A DNA stretch of 64,000 nucleotides from UBA4582 sp002389265 (GTDB taxonomy: Bacteria; Pseudomonadota; Gammaproteobacteria; Pseudomonadales; Azotimanducaceae). Within the stretch, counting starts at the first letter, position 1, and each line of letters begins with the position of its first letter. This document shows, one piece after another, positions 7,801-16,509 of the stretch. Under the pieces are notes generated by a model, which saw only the letters and a list, made by a program, of their open reading frames with translations, was not told where the DNA came from and made no database searches. The position numbers and the translations under genes are program-made. The stretch is from the NCBI GenBank assembly GCA_943788825.1, contig CALSRT010000004.1:33001-97000 (forward strand). The letters run 5' to 3'.

Positions 7801-9252
7801 TCAAACCCGAAACAACTCCAGGTCCTCGTCGGTGGAGTGCGCGGTTAATAGCGAGATCAATACCAAAGACGGCAGGCCCACGAACCAACCTAGATAAGAT
7901 GCCGCAAAACCCCAGGGCTCACCTAAGATAGTCCAGACAACGGCGGAACTGCCGCCGAGAATAATGCTCCAGAACGCGCCGGTCGCGGTGGTTCTCGGCC
8001 AAAACAATAGACCCAGCATCGGGAAGAATAAACCTGCTGCCCCAAAGGTATAGGCATATAAGATCAGATCTAGCACATTGGGCACCATGTAGGCGATGAA
8101 AATGGCCAGAACACCCAGCAGTAGCGTTGTCACACGGGCGACACTCATGAGTTTGGCTTTGGTGGCTTGCGGGTTAATGCGCTTGTGATAGATGTCGTTG
8201 GTAAAGATCGCCACAGGCCCTATTAAACAGGAATCGGCGGTGGACATGACGGCGGCGATATAAGCGGCGATGACAAACCCGGCAATGCCGGCGGGCAAGA
8301 GTGTCATGATCATCATGGGCGTCGCCAATTCCGGATCGCTAAGATCCGGCATGAGCATTCGCGCGAACATACCCACCAAGGTGCTGCCGATTGCGAACAG
8401 GGGCCATTCAATGGGTACACCGGTCAGCAAAAAGGCGCGGGTGGCGGTTTTTTCATCTCGGGCCGCGACGATGCGCTGCATGGCCGCGATGGAAATAAAC
8501 CAGACGGGAAAAATCGCCAGGAACCAGCCCACCAGTTGCTTCCAACCAATGGCGGTGAAAGACAACATCGACTGAGTGGCATCAACGGCTGCGAAGTGGG
8601 CGACCATAGCACCCCAGCCACCGATCTTGTAAAACCCGATGGGTACCATTAAGAACAGAATACCGATCAACAACACAATCATTTGAAAGACGTCGGTATA
8701 GATCACGGCCTTTAACCCCCCCATGGCGGTATAGGCAAGGATGACGCCGCCAGCCACGACGATGGCTACCGTCAGGTCAAGGTCTAGCGTCACTTGCAGT
8801 AATTTGCCGCCGGCGATGACTTGCCCACCCACAAAGGAAAACCAAGCGAGACCGATGACCACCGCCGCCATAGTGCCCGTACGGGCATCAAATCGCGCCT
8901 CGAACAGATCGCCGGTAGTCAACCCACGAACGCGGTCTGACCAACGTTTAACTTTCGGGACCATTAAGAAAGACACCAACACTACGCTGAGCGCCGATAT
9001 CGCTACCAGCCAGGAAGCCGACAGGCCGAGGGTAAAACCCAGACCACCCATGGCAATGCTAAAACCGCCACCCAGGTCGGTGGCCGCGGTACTGGCGGTG
9101 GTTTGTGCGAGCCCCATATCTCTGTCGGCGGCCAGAAAAGACTCCACTTCGTCTTCACCTTTGGCGGACCGCATCACCCGCAGGCCGATGATAAGCAAGA
9201 TAGCGAAATAGCCACCAATGGCGATTAGATCAAGGTAATTCAACACAGACAT
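7801..9252 (-). CDS. Sodium:solute symporter family protein
   Basis: From Met at 9252 the product has 483 residues and about 13 hydrophobic segments. The frame is open to 9363, but the extra 37 residues are polar and unlike the family, whereas MSVLNYLDLIAIGGYFAILLIIG is a typical first helix. Family marks are DLGGGFSIAMGGLGFTLGLSASWLV, the VRGLTTGDLFEARF loop, YTAMGGLKAVIYTDVFQMIVLLIG (the classic SSF signature with GG.KAV..TD..Q) and AAVMSTADSCL late in the chain. It imports an organic solute with sodium at the inner membrane; the solute is unknown. It is transcribed divergently from the class III aminotransferase gene, which may hint at an amine or amino-acid substrate. Confidence 0.9.
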   Translation of the reverse strand: MSVLNYLDLIAIGGYFAILLIIGLRVMRSAKGEDEVESFLAADRDMGLAQTTASTAATDLGGGFSIAMGGLGFTLGLSASWLVAISALSVVLVSFLMVPKVKRWSDRVRGLTTGDLFEARFDARTGTMAAVVIGLAWFSFVGGQVIAGGKLLQVTLDLDLTVAIVVAGGVILAYTAMGGLKAVIYTDVFQMIVLLIGILFLMVPIGFYKIGGWGAMVAHFAAVDATQSMLSFTAIGWKQLVGWFLAIFPVWFISIAAMQRIVAARDEKTATRAFLLTGVPIEWPLFAIGSTLVGMFARMLMPDLSDPELATPMMIMTLLPAGIAGFVIAAYIAAVMSTADSCLIGPVAIFTNDIYHKRINPQATKAKLMSVARVTTLLLGVLAIFIAYMVPNVLDLILYAYTFGAAGLFFPMLGLLFWPRTTATGAFWSIILGGSSAVVWTILGEPWGFAASYLGWFVGLPSLVLISLLTAHSTDEDLELFRV

Positions 9253-9529
9253 CTCATGACAACGAATACCCGTTAACCTTAACCTGCACAAGGTGAACTC
9301 ACCAGTCTTAGCTCGCTGGCATACGCCTGTGTGAAAGATCCGCATGAGCCAGTCCTGCATCAATCTAACCCTGTATCTGCAGGACTAGCGAGGATCATGG
9401 GGCTGTGGCGAGACTACAGCAGCGTGATATCCCTGGCGAGTCTAAGCCGACTCAGTCTCGGGTTGGGGTTCTTATTCACCCAAGAAAAATCTATTATGCA
9501 GCCCTAGCCTTGAATATGAGTCTCACCCT

Positions 9530-10861
9530 ATGGAACAGCCGGCAATCTGGCCTTTTTTACCCGGTTCGGAACCGGTCTACGTGACTCGTGCAGAAGGTGC
9601 CTACCTGTACCTGACAGATGGCAGAAAAATTCTCGATGCAGCCGGCGGCTGCATTGTGTCGAACATTGGCCATGGGGTTGTTGAAGTCGCCGACGCGGTC
9701 AGAGATGCACTGGTCAACTGTACCTTTATCATGCCACCTTGGCTGACCCCAGAACGTGAAGCGCTGGTGAATGAATTACGCGCGCATTGGCTGCCCCCCC
9801 ACCTAACGAGAATTCATCTGGCGTCTGGCGGCTCTGAGGCGAATGAAGCCGCGATTAAAATGGCGATTCAGTACCACGCTGGTCTCGGCGCACCGCAGCG
9901 AACCGTGATTCTGACCCGTAGCATTTCCTATCACGGCACGACCATCACCACCGCCGCGGCTTCCGGCCACCCCGAGCGCAAGAAGGGACTCGAGGGCATA
10001 CTGGCGACCTATCCACAGATACAAACGCCCTACCCCCTGCGTTGCCCCGTCGGGACTGATGACGCGCTGGCCACGCAGTACTACCTGGACGACCTTGAGC
10101 AAACTATCGCAACCATCGGTGCTGACAATATCGCAGCCTTGATCGCCGAACCGCTCAACGGCTCAAGCGGCGGCGCCATAGCACCTCCAGCGGGTTACTG
10201 GGACGGCGTGCAATTGATATTGAAGCAGCATGGTATTCTGCTGATCATGGATGAGGTGATGACTGGTTTTGGTCGTACCGGCCGGAGGTTCGGCTCAGAC
10301 CACTATGGTATCAAGCCCGACTTGTTAGTGGCGGGAAAGGGTCTGGCGGGCGGCTACGCGCCCATTGCTGGCGTATTTGGTACCGACGCAGTGGCTGAGG
10401 CGATTGCCGCCGGCGGCTTTAGCGTCATGTTTCATACCTTCGGCGCCATGCCCCAAGCCTGTGCGGCGGCCACCAGTGTCTTGCAGATCCTGCGCCGCGA
10501 CGACCTGATTGAACGCGCCAAAACCAGAGGCAATCAATTGAAAGCCGCCCTGATCGAGCGGTTGTCTCAACACCCGCGGGTCGCGGAGATTCGCGGCACG
10601 GGTCTGTTGATTGCCGTTGAGGTGGTCGCCGATCGCGAGACGCTGATCCCCTTCGATCAGTCGCTGCGGGTCACTGACCAGATCATCGGCCATGGCATGA
10701 GCCAGGGTGTGTTCTTCTATCCCGGTGGTACAGGCGAGATCCGAGATATTATCTGCATGGGACCGGCTTTTATCATTGATGATGACGACATCCAATTGAC
10801 TGTCGATGCGCTGAGTTATGCACTCGACGCCCTGATTGATCTGGAAAACCCTGTTACCTAA
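9530..10861 (+). CDS. Class III (PLP-dependent) aminotransferase
   Basis: This 443-residue protein belongs to the fold-type I class III (omega) aminotransferases. Visible marks are the N-terminal GAYLYLTDGRKILDAAGG, SGGSEANEAAIKMA (phosphate-binding region), SYHGTT, the LLIMDEVMTGFGRTG stretch whose Asp pairs with the pyridine nitrogen, and LLVAGKGLAGGYAPIAG with the Schiff-base lysine. It should move an amino group from an omega-amine or amino acid to a keto acid using pyridoxal phosphate in the cytoplasm. The substrate is not predictable. It is divergent from the sodium:solute symporter gene, with about 280 bases between the starts. Confidence 0.92.
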   Translation: MEQPAIWPFLPGSEPVYVTRAEGAYLYLTDGRKILDAAGGCIVSNIGHGVVEVADAVRDALVNCTFIMPPWLTPEREALVNELRAHWLPPHLTRIHLASGGSEANEAAIKMAIQYHAGLGAPQRTVILTRSISYHGTTITTAAASGHPERKKGLEGILATYPQIQTPYPLRCPVGTDDALATQYYLDDLEQTIATIGADNIAALIAEPLNGSSGGAIAPPAGYWDGVQLILKQHGILLIMDEVMTGFGRTGRRFGSDHYGIKPDLLVAGKGLAGGYAPIAGVFGTDAVAEAIAAGGFSVMFHTFGAMPQACAAATSVLQILRRDDLIERAKTRGNQLKAALIERLSQHPRVAEIRGTGLLIAVEVVADRETLIPFDQSLRVTDQIIGHGMSQGVFFYPGGTGEIRDIICMGPAFIIDDDDIQLTVDALSYALDALIDLENPVT

Positions 10862-10978
10862 CCTGCTTGGAATGGTGCTTGCGCTTTACTCGGCATCGGC
10901 TATCCACTCGACGATAGTCAATAGTCGCGAATAGTCGGTCGCTTGGGTGAGCCGCTGCCGGCAGGCGAGTAATTCTGC

Positions 10979-13900
10979 TTAAGCGGTCAAGCCGCGATAA
11001 ACCTTCGACAGCTCACCGGGCAAGTCGTTGATATCCTGGATCACCATATATTGCTGGTCAGGGCACATCTCTCGCAGATAATCATGGCCAGAGGGATCCA
11101 CAGTCAAACAGAATGCCGAGATGCCTTGTTGGCGCGCCTCGGCCAATGCGCGGGTGGTGTCTTTGACGCCATACTCTCGACTGTTACGGTCTTTGCCGTA
11201 ATCGAAATCCTGGGGGTAGCCGTCACTCAAAATAATCAACGCCTTGATGCGCGACTCGGTTTTAATCAATTGCTGAGTGGCGTGGCGTATTGCTGGCCCC
11301 ATGCGCGTGCTGCGACAAGGTTTGATACCGCCAATTTTATCTTTGACCTTGCGATTGTAGGCTTCCGTAAAGTCCTTATGCACGAAGTACTCGACCTGTT
11401 CGCGGCCATAACCAGAAAAACCACAGATCGAATAATTATCCCCCAAGTCTTGCAGCGCTTCCGCCATCAAAATCGCTGCTTCTTTCTCCAAGTCGATAAT
11501 GCGCTTGCGCTTGCCTGTTGCATTCGGCGGATTCGCAGCATAATAGTCACGCAGGTAATCCTCACTGTCGGGATTCACATAAATGGGTTCCACTACCTCG
11601 GCATCCGGATCTGGCACTGGGTCATCGGTGGAGGCGCTCATATCGAGCAGAAACAGTGCCGAGACGTCTCGAACCTTGCGCTGCTTCTGCACATAAATTC
11701 GTTCTTCAGGGCTCAAGCCGGCTTTGCGATCAACAATCGCCTCGATGGCTTTCTCTATATCCAGCTCTTCGCCATCCAGCTGGCCCCTGACCTTGGCCAG
11801 CATCTCGGGCCGCAGCATATTCAGCTGACGTCGAACCCGTGTTCCCAGACCCCGCAGTGATTGCAATGCCTCATCAACAAACTCGGGGTCTTCGTCAACT
11901 TCACGAATCTCAAATAGCGTGCACCAGCGACGCCGATAATCATTAATGACAAAATCCCACTCGTCGTAATGAAATTCCCGGGCACTTTGCGGCGCCGCCC
12001 TGCCTGCCAACAATGCCTTGAGCGTAGCCTCGTCTTCCAGCGCCGCCTCTTTTTTGGTCTGCTCACTGATCTCGTCAGGCTGACGATCCATTTCTTTGAG
12101 CAACATACCGGCGCCTTCCAGCTCCGCTTGCTTCATCTTATCGACGTCAACATCACCCGGATTGAGCATCATGCTCATACCCATCTTCTCGGCATCGTCG
12201 TCAACCAGATCCAGGTCATCGTCGGCAAGCAAGCCAAGCTGTAGATTGACACTGATGGTATCCGGCTCTATCACACCCCGAAAACTCACTTGCTGAGGCA
12301 CTTCCAGCCAACAACTTGGCTCGTCTGCAGCCGGACTCAGACGGACGATCAACGCATAGCAATCTCGAACTGCCGCCATCGTGTTCCACACCGAAGCATC
12401 CACAACCCGCAGGGTTTGGGTCAATCTTCTAATCTCTGGCGCATCAGCAATCAGCGCCTGAGGCGCTTCATCGGCGGCTTCATCGGCGGCTTCATCGGCG
12501 TCAAGGCCTGCGCGAACAATCGTCTCTAGGCATCGACCCGTGTCAGTGGCGGTGATGACAGTCTCACGCCGCGCCAGAGCATCGCCTTTCAGCCAGGTGA
12601 AATCACCGCCACTGCCTCGATAGGTATTGGTGACTTGCCAGTCGACTCGCGCGTCTTCAAGTAGCTGAAATAACAGTGACGCCAAGTTTGGGTTGTTGAA
12701 GCCTCGAAAATAGGCAGTAAACGCCAGGGGATTATTTTCAAATCGAAAATCAAATGTACCGAACTCATAAAAACCCAACTGATGCAGCAGTGCAACTTTG
12801 TAAAAACGAAAGTTTTGATCACGGCTCGCATAGTCACAGGCGAGTTCCGGCAAGACAATCACTGTGCCATCGGTGCCCGCCAGGATCTGCCCCTGCGCGT
12901 CAGGATCGCTACGACCCACTAGCCGCAGGCGCGCGCCGACGAAGGCTTCGGTATAGAACTGCAACAAGCGCAGACAATCCTTGAGTTCCACCTGACCGCG
13001 CAACGCCGCCAAATGCTCTACTGAACTGGATGATTCAAGACCTAGATAGGCCATTGCCGCAGGATGCTGGCGAGCACCAAAGTCGAAAACTCCACTGAGC
13101 CAGGCATCCAGTATGCGCCAATCATTCATTGGTAGGTTAGGTACTGAGGCCACCAGTATCTCTGCCAGGCGCACATCATCCAGGCGCTCCAGTAACTGTA
13201 GAAGGTGCTCCCGCTCTTTGTTCGCCATCAATGGCAAACTAGACATCAAACCGTTGAGCCAGGTTGTGACGGGATAGTCACCGCCAGCATATTTCAACAC
13301 CAGCAATGTCACTCGCGGCAGTTGATCTTTGGGCAGAATACTCGCGAGCTGCTCGTGGATGCGCAAATAATCGAAAGCGGCAGCTGACGACAAGCCATGC
13401 AACTGACCGATCGTGTGCCAGGATACCCTGGGGGCCGACTGAGTCAGGGCGATAAGCTGGAGAATATCCGCGCGCTCCTGAGTCACGACCGTCTCGGCAA
13501 TATCGAGCCAGTGCGCCAGGTCTGTCTTGGTCTCGTGCAAGGCCACGGCGAAGGCTGTTTTGAAATAATCGGCAACCAGGTTGGCTGCGTGGGTATATTT
13601 AAGGGTCAGGATGTCACCGGTCTTCTCCACCGCTGCCAACTGGCTAGTGGCGCCATGCGCCAACAAAGACCCTACGCCTCGAAAATAGCTGACGCCAGGC
13701 TCAATGGAAAATCCCGACAGGGACAGCCCATAACGCCCAACCCCCAACAACCTGGCACTGCCACCTTCGGCCACCAGATCCATGGTCAAACTCATATAGA
13801 GGTTGGTTGATTCCCAGCCGTGCCAGCCCGAGCCCGCAATATCCAGACAGATGCTCGCCCAAGCTTCTAGCTCGGCGGCATGCACCTGCGGCTGCAACGT

Positions 13901-13984
13901 CGCCGAGACACTGTCAAAGACGGCGGCACAGGCCACATTGAGCTGCGCCAAGTCACCGCCGATCTGATTCATATCAGTCATCAA
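10979..13984 (-). CDS. NorD/CbbO-type VWA-domain protein (large form)
   Basis: This 1001-residue protein has a long helical N-terminal part, a middle part resembling the NorD/CbbO core (YKVALLHQLGFYEFGTFDF, LFQLLEDARVDWQV) and a C-terminal von Willebrand A domain from about residue 775. The metal-ion-dependent adhesion site is complete: DMSAS near 781, Thr in CRSTRMG near 891 and Asp in LSDGYPQD near 921. Such proteins pair with a MoxR-type AAA+ ATPase and help insert or activate metal centres in partner enzymes. It overlaps the ATPase gene by 11 bases. It is longer than usual NorD proteins, with an EAADEAADEA repeat coded near 12,480. No nitric oxide reductase or Rubisco genes are in view. 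Confidence 0.85.
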   Translation of the reverse strand: MMTDMNQIGGDLAQLNVACAAVFDSVSATLQPQVHAAELEAWASICLDIAGSGWHGWESTNLYMSLTMDLVAEGGSARLLGVGRYGLSLSGFSIEPGVSYFRGVGSLLAHGATSQLAAVEKTGDILTLKYTHAANLVADYFKTAFAVALHETKTDLAHWLDIAETVVTQERADILQLIALTQSAPRVSWHTIGQLHGLSSAAAFDYLRIHEQLASILPKDQLPRVTLLVLKYAGGDYPVTTWLNGLMSSLPLMANKEREHLLQLLERLDDVRLAEILVASVPNLPMNDWRILDAWLSGVFDFGARQHPAAMAYLGLESSSSVEHLAALRGQVELKDCLRLLQFYTEAFVGARLRLVGRSDPDAQGQILAGTDGTVIVLPELACDYASRDQNFRFYKVALLHQLGFYEFGTFDFRFENNPLAFTAYFRGFNNPNLASLLFQLLEDARVDWQVTNTYRGSGGDFTWLKGDALARRETVITATDTGRCLETIVRAGLDADEAADEAADEAPQALIADAPEIRRLTQTLRVVDASVWNTMAAVRDCYALIVRLSPAADEPSCWLEVPQQVSFRGVIEPDTISVNLQLGLLADDDLDLVDDDAEKMGMSMMLNPGDVDVDKMKQAELEGAGMLLKEMDRQPDEISEQTKKEAALEDEATLKALLAGRAAPQSAREFHYDEWDFVINDYRRRWCTLFEIREVDEDPEFVDEALQSLRGLGTRVRRQLNMLRPEMLAKVRGQLDGEELDIEKAIEAIVDRKAGLSPEERIYVQKQRKVRDVSALFLLDMSASTDDPVPDPDAEVVEPIYVNPDSEDYLRDYYAANPPNATGKRKRIIDLEKEAAILMAEALQDLGDNYSICGFSGYGREQVEYFVHKDFTEAYNRKVKDKIGGIKPCRSTRMGPAIRHATQQLIKTESRIKALIILSDGYPQDFDYGKDRNSREYGVKDTTRALAEARQQGISAFCLTVDPSGHDYLREMCPDQQYMVIQDINDLPGELSKVYRGLTA

Positions 13985-14798
13985 GCTGTTCCGGGAAAAT
14001 CGTCGTCACCACCTCTTTGATGGCGCGCTGAACATCAACATCATCAGAGACTGCACGGCAAACGGCCACTTCACAAGCGCGCACGGGGGAAACGTTTTTG
14101 GCGATCAATTGTCCCGCATAAACCAGCAACCGGGTACTCACCCCTTCGTCAAAACCATGGTGCCGCAGATGTCTGACTTTGGCGCCAAGCAGCGCTAACT
14201 CTTGCGCTAATGCTGGTTCAACGCCGCTCTCATGGGCGATGATCTCAGCCTCATTGGCTTGATCAGGATAGTCAAAATCGATGGCAATAAAGCGCTGCCG
14301 GGTACTGGGCTTTAAGTCTTTCAAAACATTCTGATAGCCCGGATTATAGGAGATGACGAGCAAGAAGTTTTCATGAGCATCGAGAATAACCCCCATCTTT
14401 TCAACTGGCAGAATGCGCCGATGATCAGTCAATGAGTGGATCAACACGGTGGAATCTTTTCGCGCCTCAACGATCTCATCAAGATAACAGATTGCACCTT
14501 GTTTAACCGCTCGCGATAGCGGGCCATCCTGCCAGACAGTCTCATCGCCCTGGAGCAGGAACCGACCTACCAGATCAGTGGCGCTCAAATCTTCATGACA
14601 GGCCACGGTCTGCAGCGGCGTCTCAACCCGCAAACGATCGGCATTCGCCTGGTCGCCACGAAATAATCGGTGCGCCATATATTCGACAAATCGCGTCTTG
14701 CCGCAACCGGTGGGACCCTTCAACAACACGGGTAACCGTTGTTCGTAGGCGGCAAGAAAAATATCGACTTCATCTGCCAGCGGCAGATAATAAGGCAT
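13974..14798 (-). CDS. MoxR-type AAA+ ATPase (NorQ/CbbQ family)
   Basis: This 274-residue AAA+ ATPase has Walker A GPTGCGKT at residues 28-35, Walker B ICYLDEI near 103-109, an arginine-containing STRQRF motif (sensor/arginine-finger region), and SYNPGYQNVLKDLKPSTRQRFIAIDFDYP, which is characteristic of NorQ/CbbQ/NirQ. These ATPases form rings that work with a VWA partner to remodel target enzymes. The VWA partner gene overlaps its 3' end by 11 bases, so the two are translated together. The target enzyme is not evident here, so the gene should not be named norQ on this evidence. Confidence 0.9.
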   Translation of the reverse strand: MPYYLPLADEVDIFLAAYEQRLPVLLKGPTGCGKTRFVEYMAHRLFRGDQANADRLRVETPLQTVACHEDLSATDLVGRFLLQGDETVWQDGPLSRAVKQGAICYLDEIVEARKDSTVLIHSLTDHRRILPVEKMGVILDAHENFLLVISYNPGYQNVLKDLKPSTRQRFIAIDFDYPDQANEAEIIAHESGVEPALAQELALLGAKVRHLRHHGFDEGVSTRLLVYAGQLIAKNVSPVRACEVAVCRAVSDDVDVQRAIKEVVTTIFPEQLDD

Positions 14799-14875
14799 GT
14801 CGTTCGTGGCATCTACGCTTGGGGTATTGCTGTTGGCGTTCAGTCTGAATCCCTCCGTCAGGGGTTGAGTCTTTT

Positions 14876-14945
14876 TAGCGGTACTATTTACCGGTACTAT
14901 TTACCGGCACTACTTACTCGTACTTCTTATCTCGTACTATTTACC
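14876..14945. repeat. Degenerate tandem repeat (about 14 bp, five units)
   Basis: Units of the type GGTACTATTTACC recur from 14,879 to 14,945, drifting through GGCACTACTTACT and CGTACTTCTTATCT to CGTACTATTTACCCG. The last unit overlaps the stop codon of the enoyl-CoA hydratase gene. The array lies between the hydratase end and the start of the ATPase gene. It is probably slippage-generated; no function is evident. Confidence 0.65.
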
Positions 14946-15758
14946 CGTCCAGTTGGGTGATCGATTCTCTAAAAAGGCAGCGACCCCTTCTGCATAATCA
15001 GGCTGCTGCATCATGCTGCTGACTAACGCCTCACTGTCCACCACAGCACTCGCCAAATCGCGATGCAGGTCTGTATAAATCTGGCGTTTGGTCTGCCGCA
15101 GCGACCCTGGCGAGACGGTATTTAGCATGGATCGCGCATAATCCTTGGTTTCCTGTAGCAGGTTTTCGGCATTCACTAGCCGGTTGACCATGCCCAGCTC
15201 ATACGCTTCCTCACTCATAAATACGCGACTGGTGAATAGCAGATCATTCGCCCGCGCCAGGCCAATCATCTTCGGCAGTAACCAGGACAAACCAAACTCT
15301 GCCGGCAAGTTGAGCTTACCATGGGCGGTGGTGAACTTGATCCCGGGCGCTGCGAAGCGAATATCGGCATAGCAGGCCAAAACCAAGCCGATGCCTGCAG
15401 CCGCACCATTTAGGGCGGCGATCACGGGCTTGGTCAGACCGAAGTGATAAGCGAAGTTCGCATCCAGTGATTCATGGGTACCGTAACCCGGCATGGCCAA
15501 GGCCACCGGTGTCCCCGGATCATACCCGCCTTTTTTGATATGGCCCTCAAGCGCCTGACTGTCAGCACCCACGCAAAAACCGCGACCCGCACCGGTGACA
15601 ATGATCGCACCTACCGCCGAGTCCTGCTCGGCTTGCAGTAATACCCAGCGATATTCTGTGTGCATTCGACCAGTCCAGGCATTCATGCGATGAGGCCGAT
15701 TCAGGGTAATGACCCCTAGTCCGTCTTCTACCTCATAGTGGACTGCTTTGAGTTCCAT
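14937..15758 (-). CDS. Enoyl-CoA hydratase/isomerase family protein
   Basis: This 273-residue protein has the crotonase fold. The first oxyanion-hole strand is IIVTGAGRGFCVGADSQAL, and the second is KPVIAALNGAAAGIGLVLACYADIRFAA. The catalytic glutamate region is represented by FTTAHGKLNLPAEFGLSWLLPKMIGLARANDLLFTSRVF. Crotonases hydrate or isomerise enoyl-CoA esters during fatty-acid or aromatic breakdown; the exact substrate is open. It is followed on the same strand by the MoxR-ATPase and VWA genes about 140 bases on, so co-transcription is possible. It is divergent from fxsA. Confidence 0.9.
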   Translation of the reverse strand: MELKAVHYEVEDGLGVITLNRPHRMNAWTGRMHTEYRWVLLQAEQDSAVGAIIVTGAGRGFCVGADSQALEGHIKKGGYDPGTPVALAMPGYGTHESLDANFAYHFGLTKPVIAALNGAAAGIGLVLACYADIRFAAPGIKFTTAHGKLNLPAEFGLSWLLPKMIGLARANDLLFTSRVFMSEEAYELGMVNRLVNAENLLQETKDYARSMLNTVSPGSLRQTKRQIYTDLHRDLASAVVDSEALVSSMMQQPDYAEGVAAFLENRSPNWTGK

Positions 15759-15904
15759 ATTGATTCCTAGTGCATCTTGTCAGCCCACTGGGCACGATTT
15801 CGCTTCCACCCAAACGGGCAATGGTGAATCTATCACATATTTCCAACGGACACCTTCGTCTGGCTGGCAGCGAAATTTGCTGCGCCTGCTGTTACACTCT
15901 CCCC

Positions 15905-16417
15905 ATGCGATTTCTTCTACTATTTTTCATTGGCACCCCCATCCTCGAGATGATCGTCTTGATCAAGGTGGGCGCCATGATTGGCACCATCCCAACGATA
16001 GCCCTCGTCGTATTGACGGCAACCATCGGCGTTTGGTTACTAAAGCGTGAAGGGCTGGCGACGCTGACACGACTACAGCAAAAAATGACTCAGGGCGAGC
16101 TGCCGGGCAAAGAACTGCTCGAGGGTGTGATGCTGATTATCGGCGGTGCACTGCTCCTGACGCCGGGGTTTGTCACCGATGCCATCGGCTTTGTCTGCCT
16201 GATACCCTGGCTCCGCCAACCCGTGGCTGCCTGGCTGCTGAATCACACCCAGCTGTTCCAGGGCACAATGCAGATGGGTGGCATGCGAATGGGCGGCATG
16301 CAGATGGGCGCGTTCGGCAACGAGCCAACCGACGTCGAGCCAACTGAATTTGAACAAAATAGTCATCAAGTTATCGATGGCGAATTTGAAACCGAAGCAG
16401 ACAAAAAACCGGACTAG
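15905..16417 (+). CDS. fxsA: FxsA family membrane protein
   Basis: The start at 15905 gives 170 residues and matches the family N-terminus (MRFLLLFFIGTPILEMIVLIKVGAMIG); the frame is open to 15770, but those residues look unlike FxsA. The family core LTATIGVWLLKREGLATLTRLQQKMTQGELPGKELLEGVMLIIGGALLLTPGFVTDAIGFVCLIPWLR is complete. FxsA is an inner-membrane protein that in E. coli affects exclusion of phage T7 by F plasmids when overproduced; its normal role is unknown. The C-terminal tail has a short Met/Gly repeat (MQMGGMRMGGMQMG) and an acidic end. Confidence 0.93.
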   Translation: MRFLLLFFIGTPILEMIVLIKVGAMIGTIPTIALVVLTATIGVWLLKREGLATLTRLQQKMTQGELPGKELLEGVMLIIGGALLLTPGFVTDAIGFVCLIPWLRQPVAAWLLNHTQLFQGTMQMGGMRMGGMQMGAFGNEPTDVEPTEFEQNSHQVIDGEFETEADKKPD

Positions 16418-16509
16418 CAGCACCCACGGCTGCCAACGGATAACAGCGTTAAGCAGGCTGACAGTAGCCAGCGCTTGACACCACTTATAGCACCAGAGGC
16501 AAGCTCAAC

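Noticed and set aside
11051..11860. A 269-codon open frame on the plus strand
   Set aside because: It is antisense to the VWA domain of the NorD-type gene, which has a complete metal site; the plus-strand protein looks random.
10979..14798. Naming the pair norQ and norD
   Set aside because: No norCB genes are in the window, and such pairs serve several enzymes, so only the family is given.
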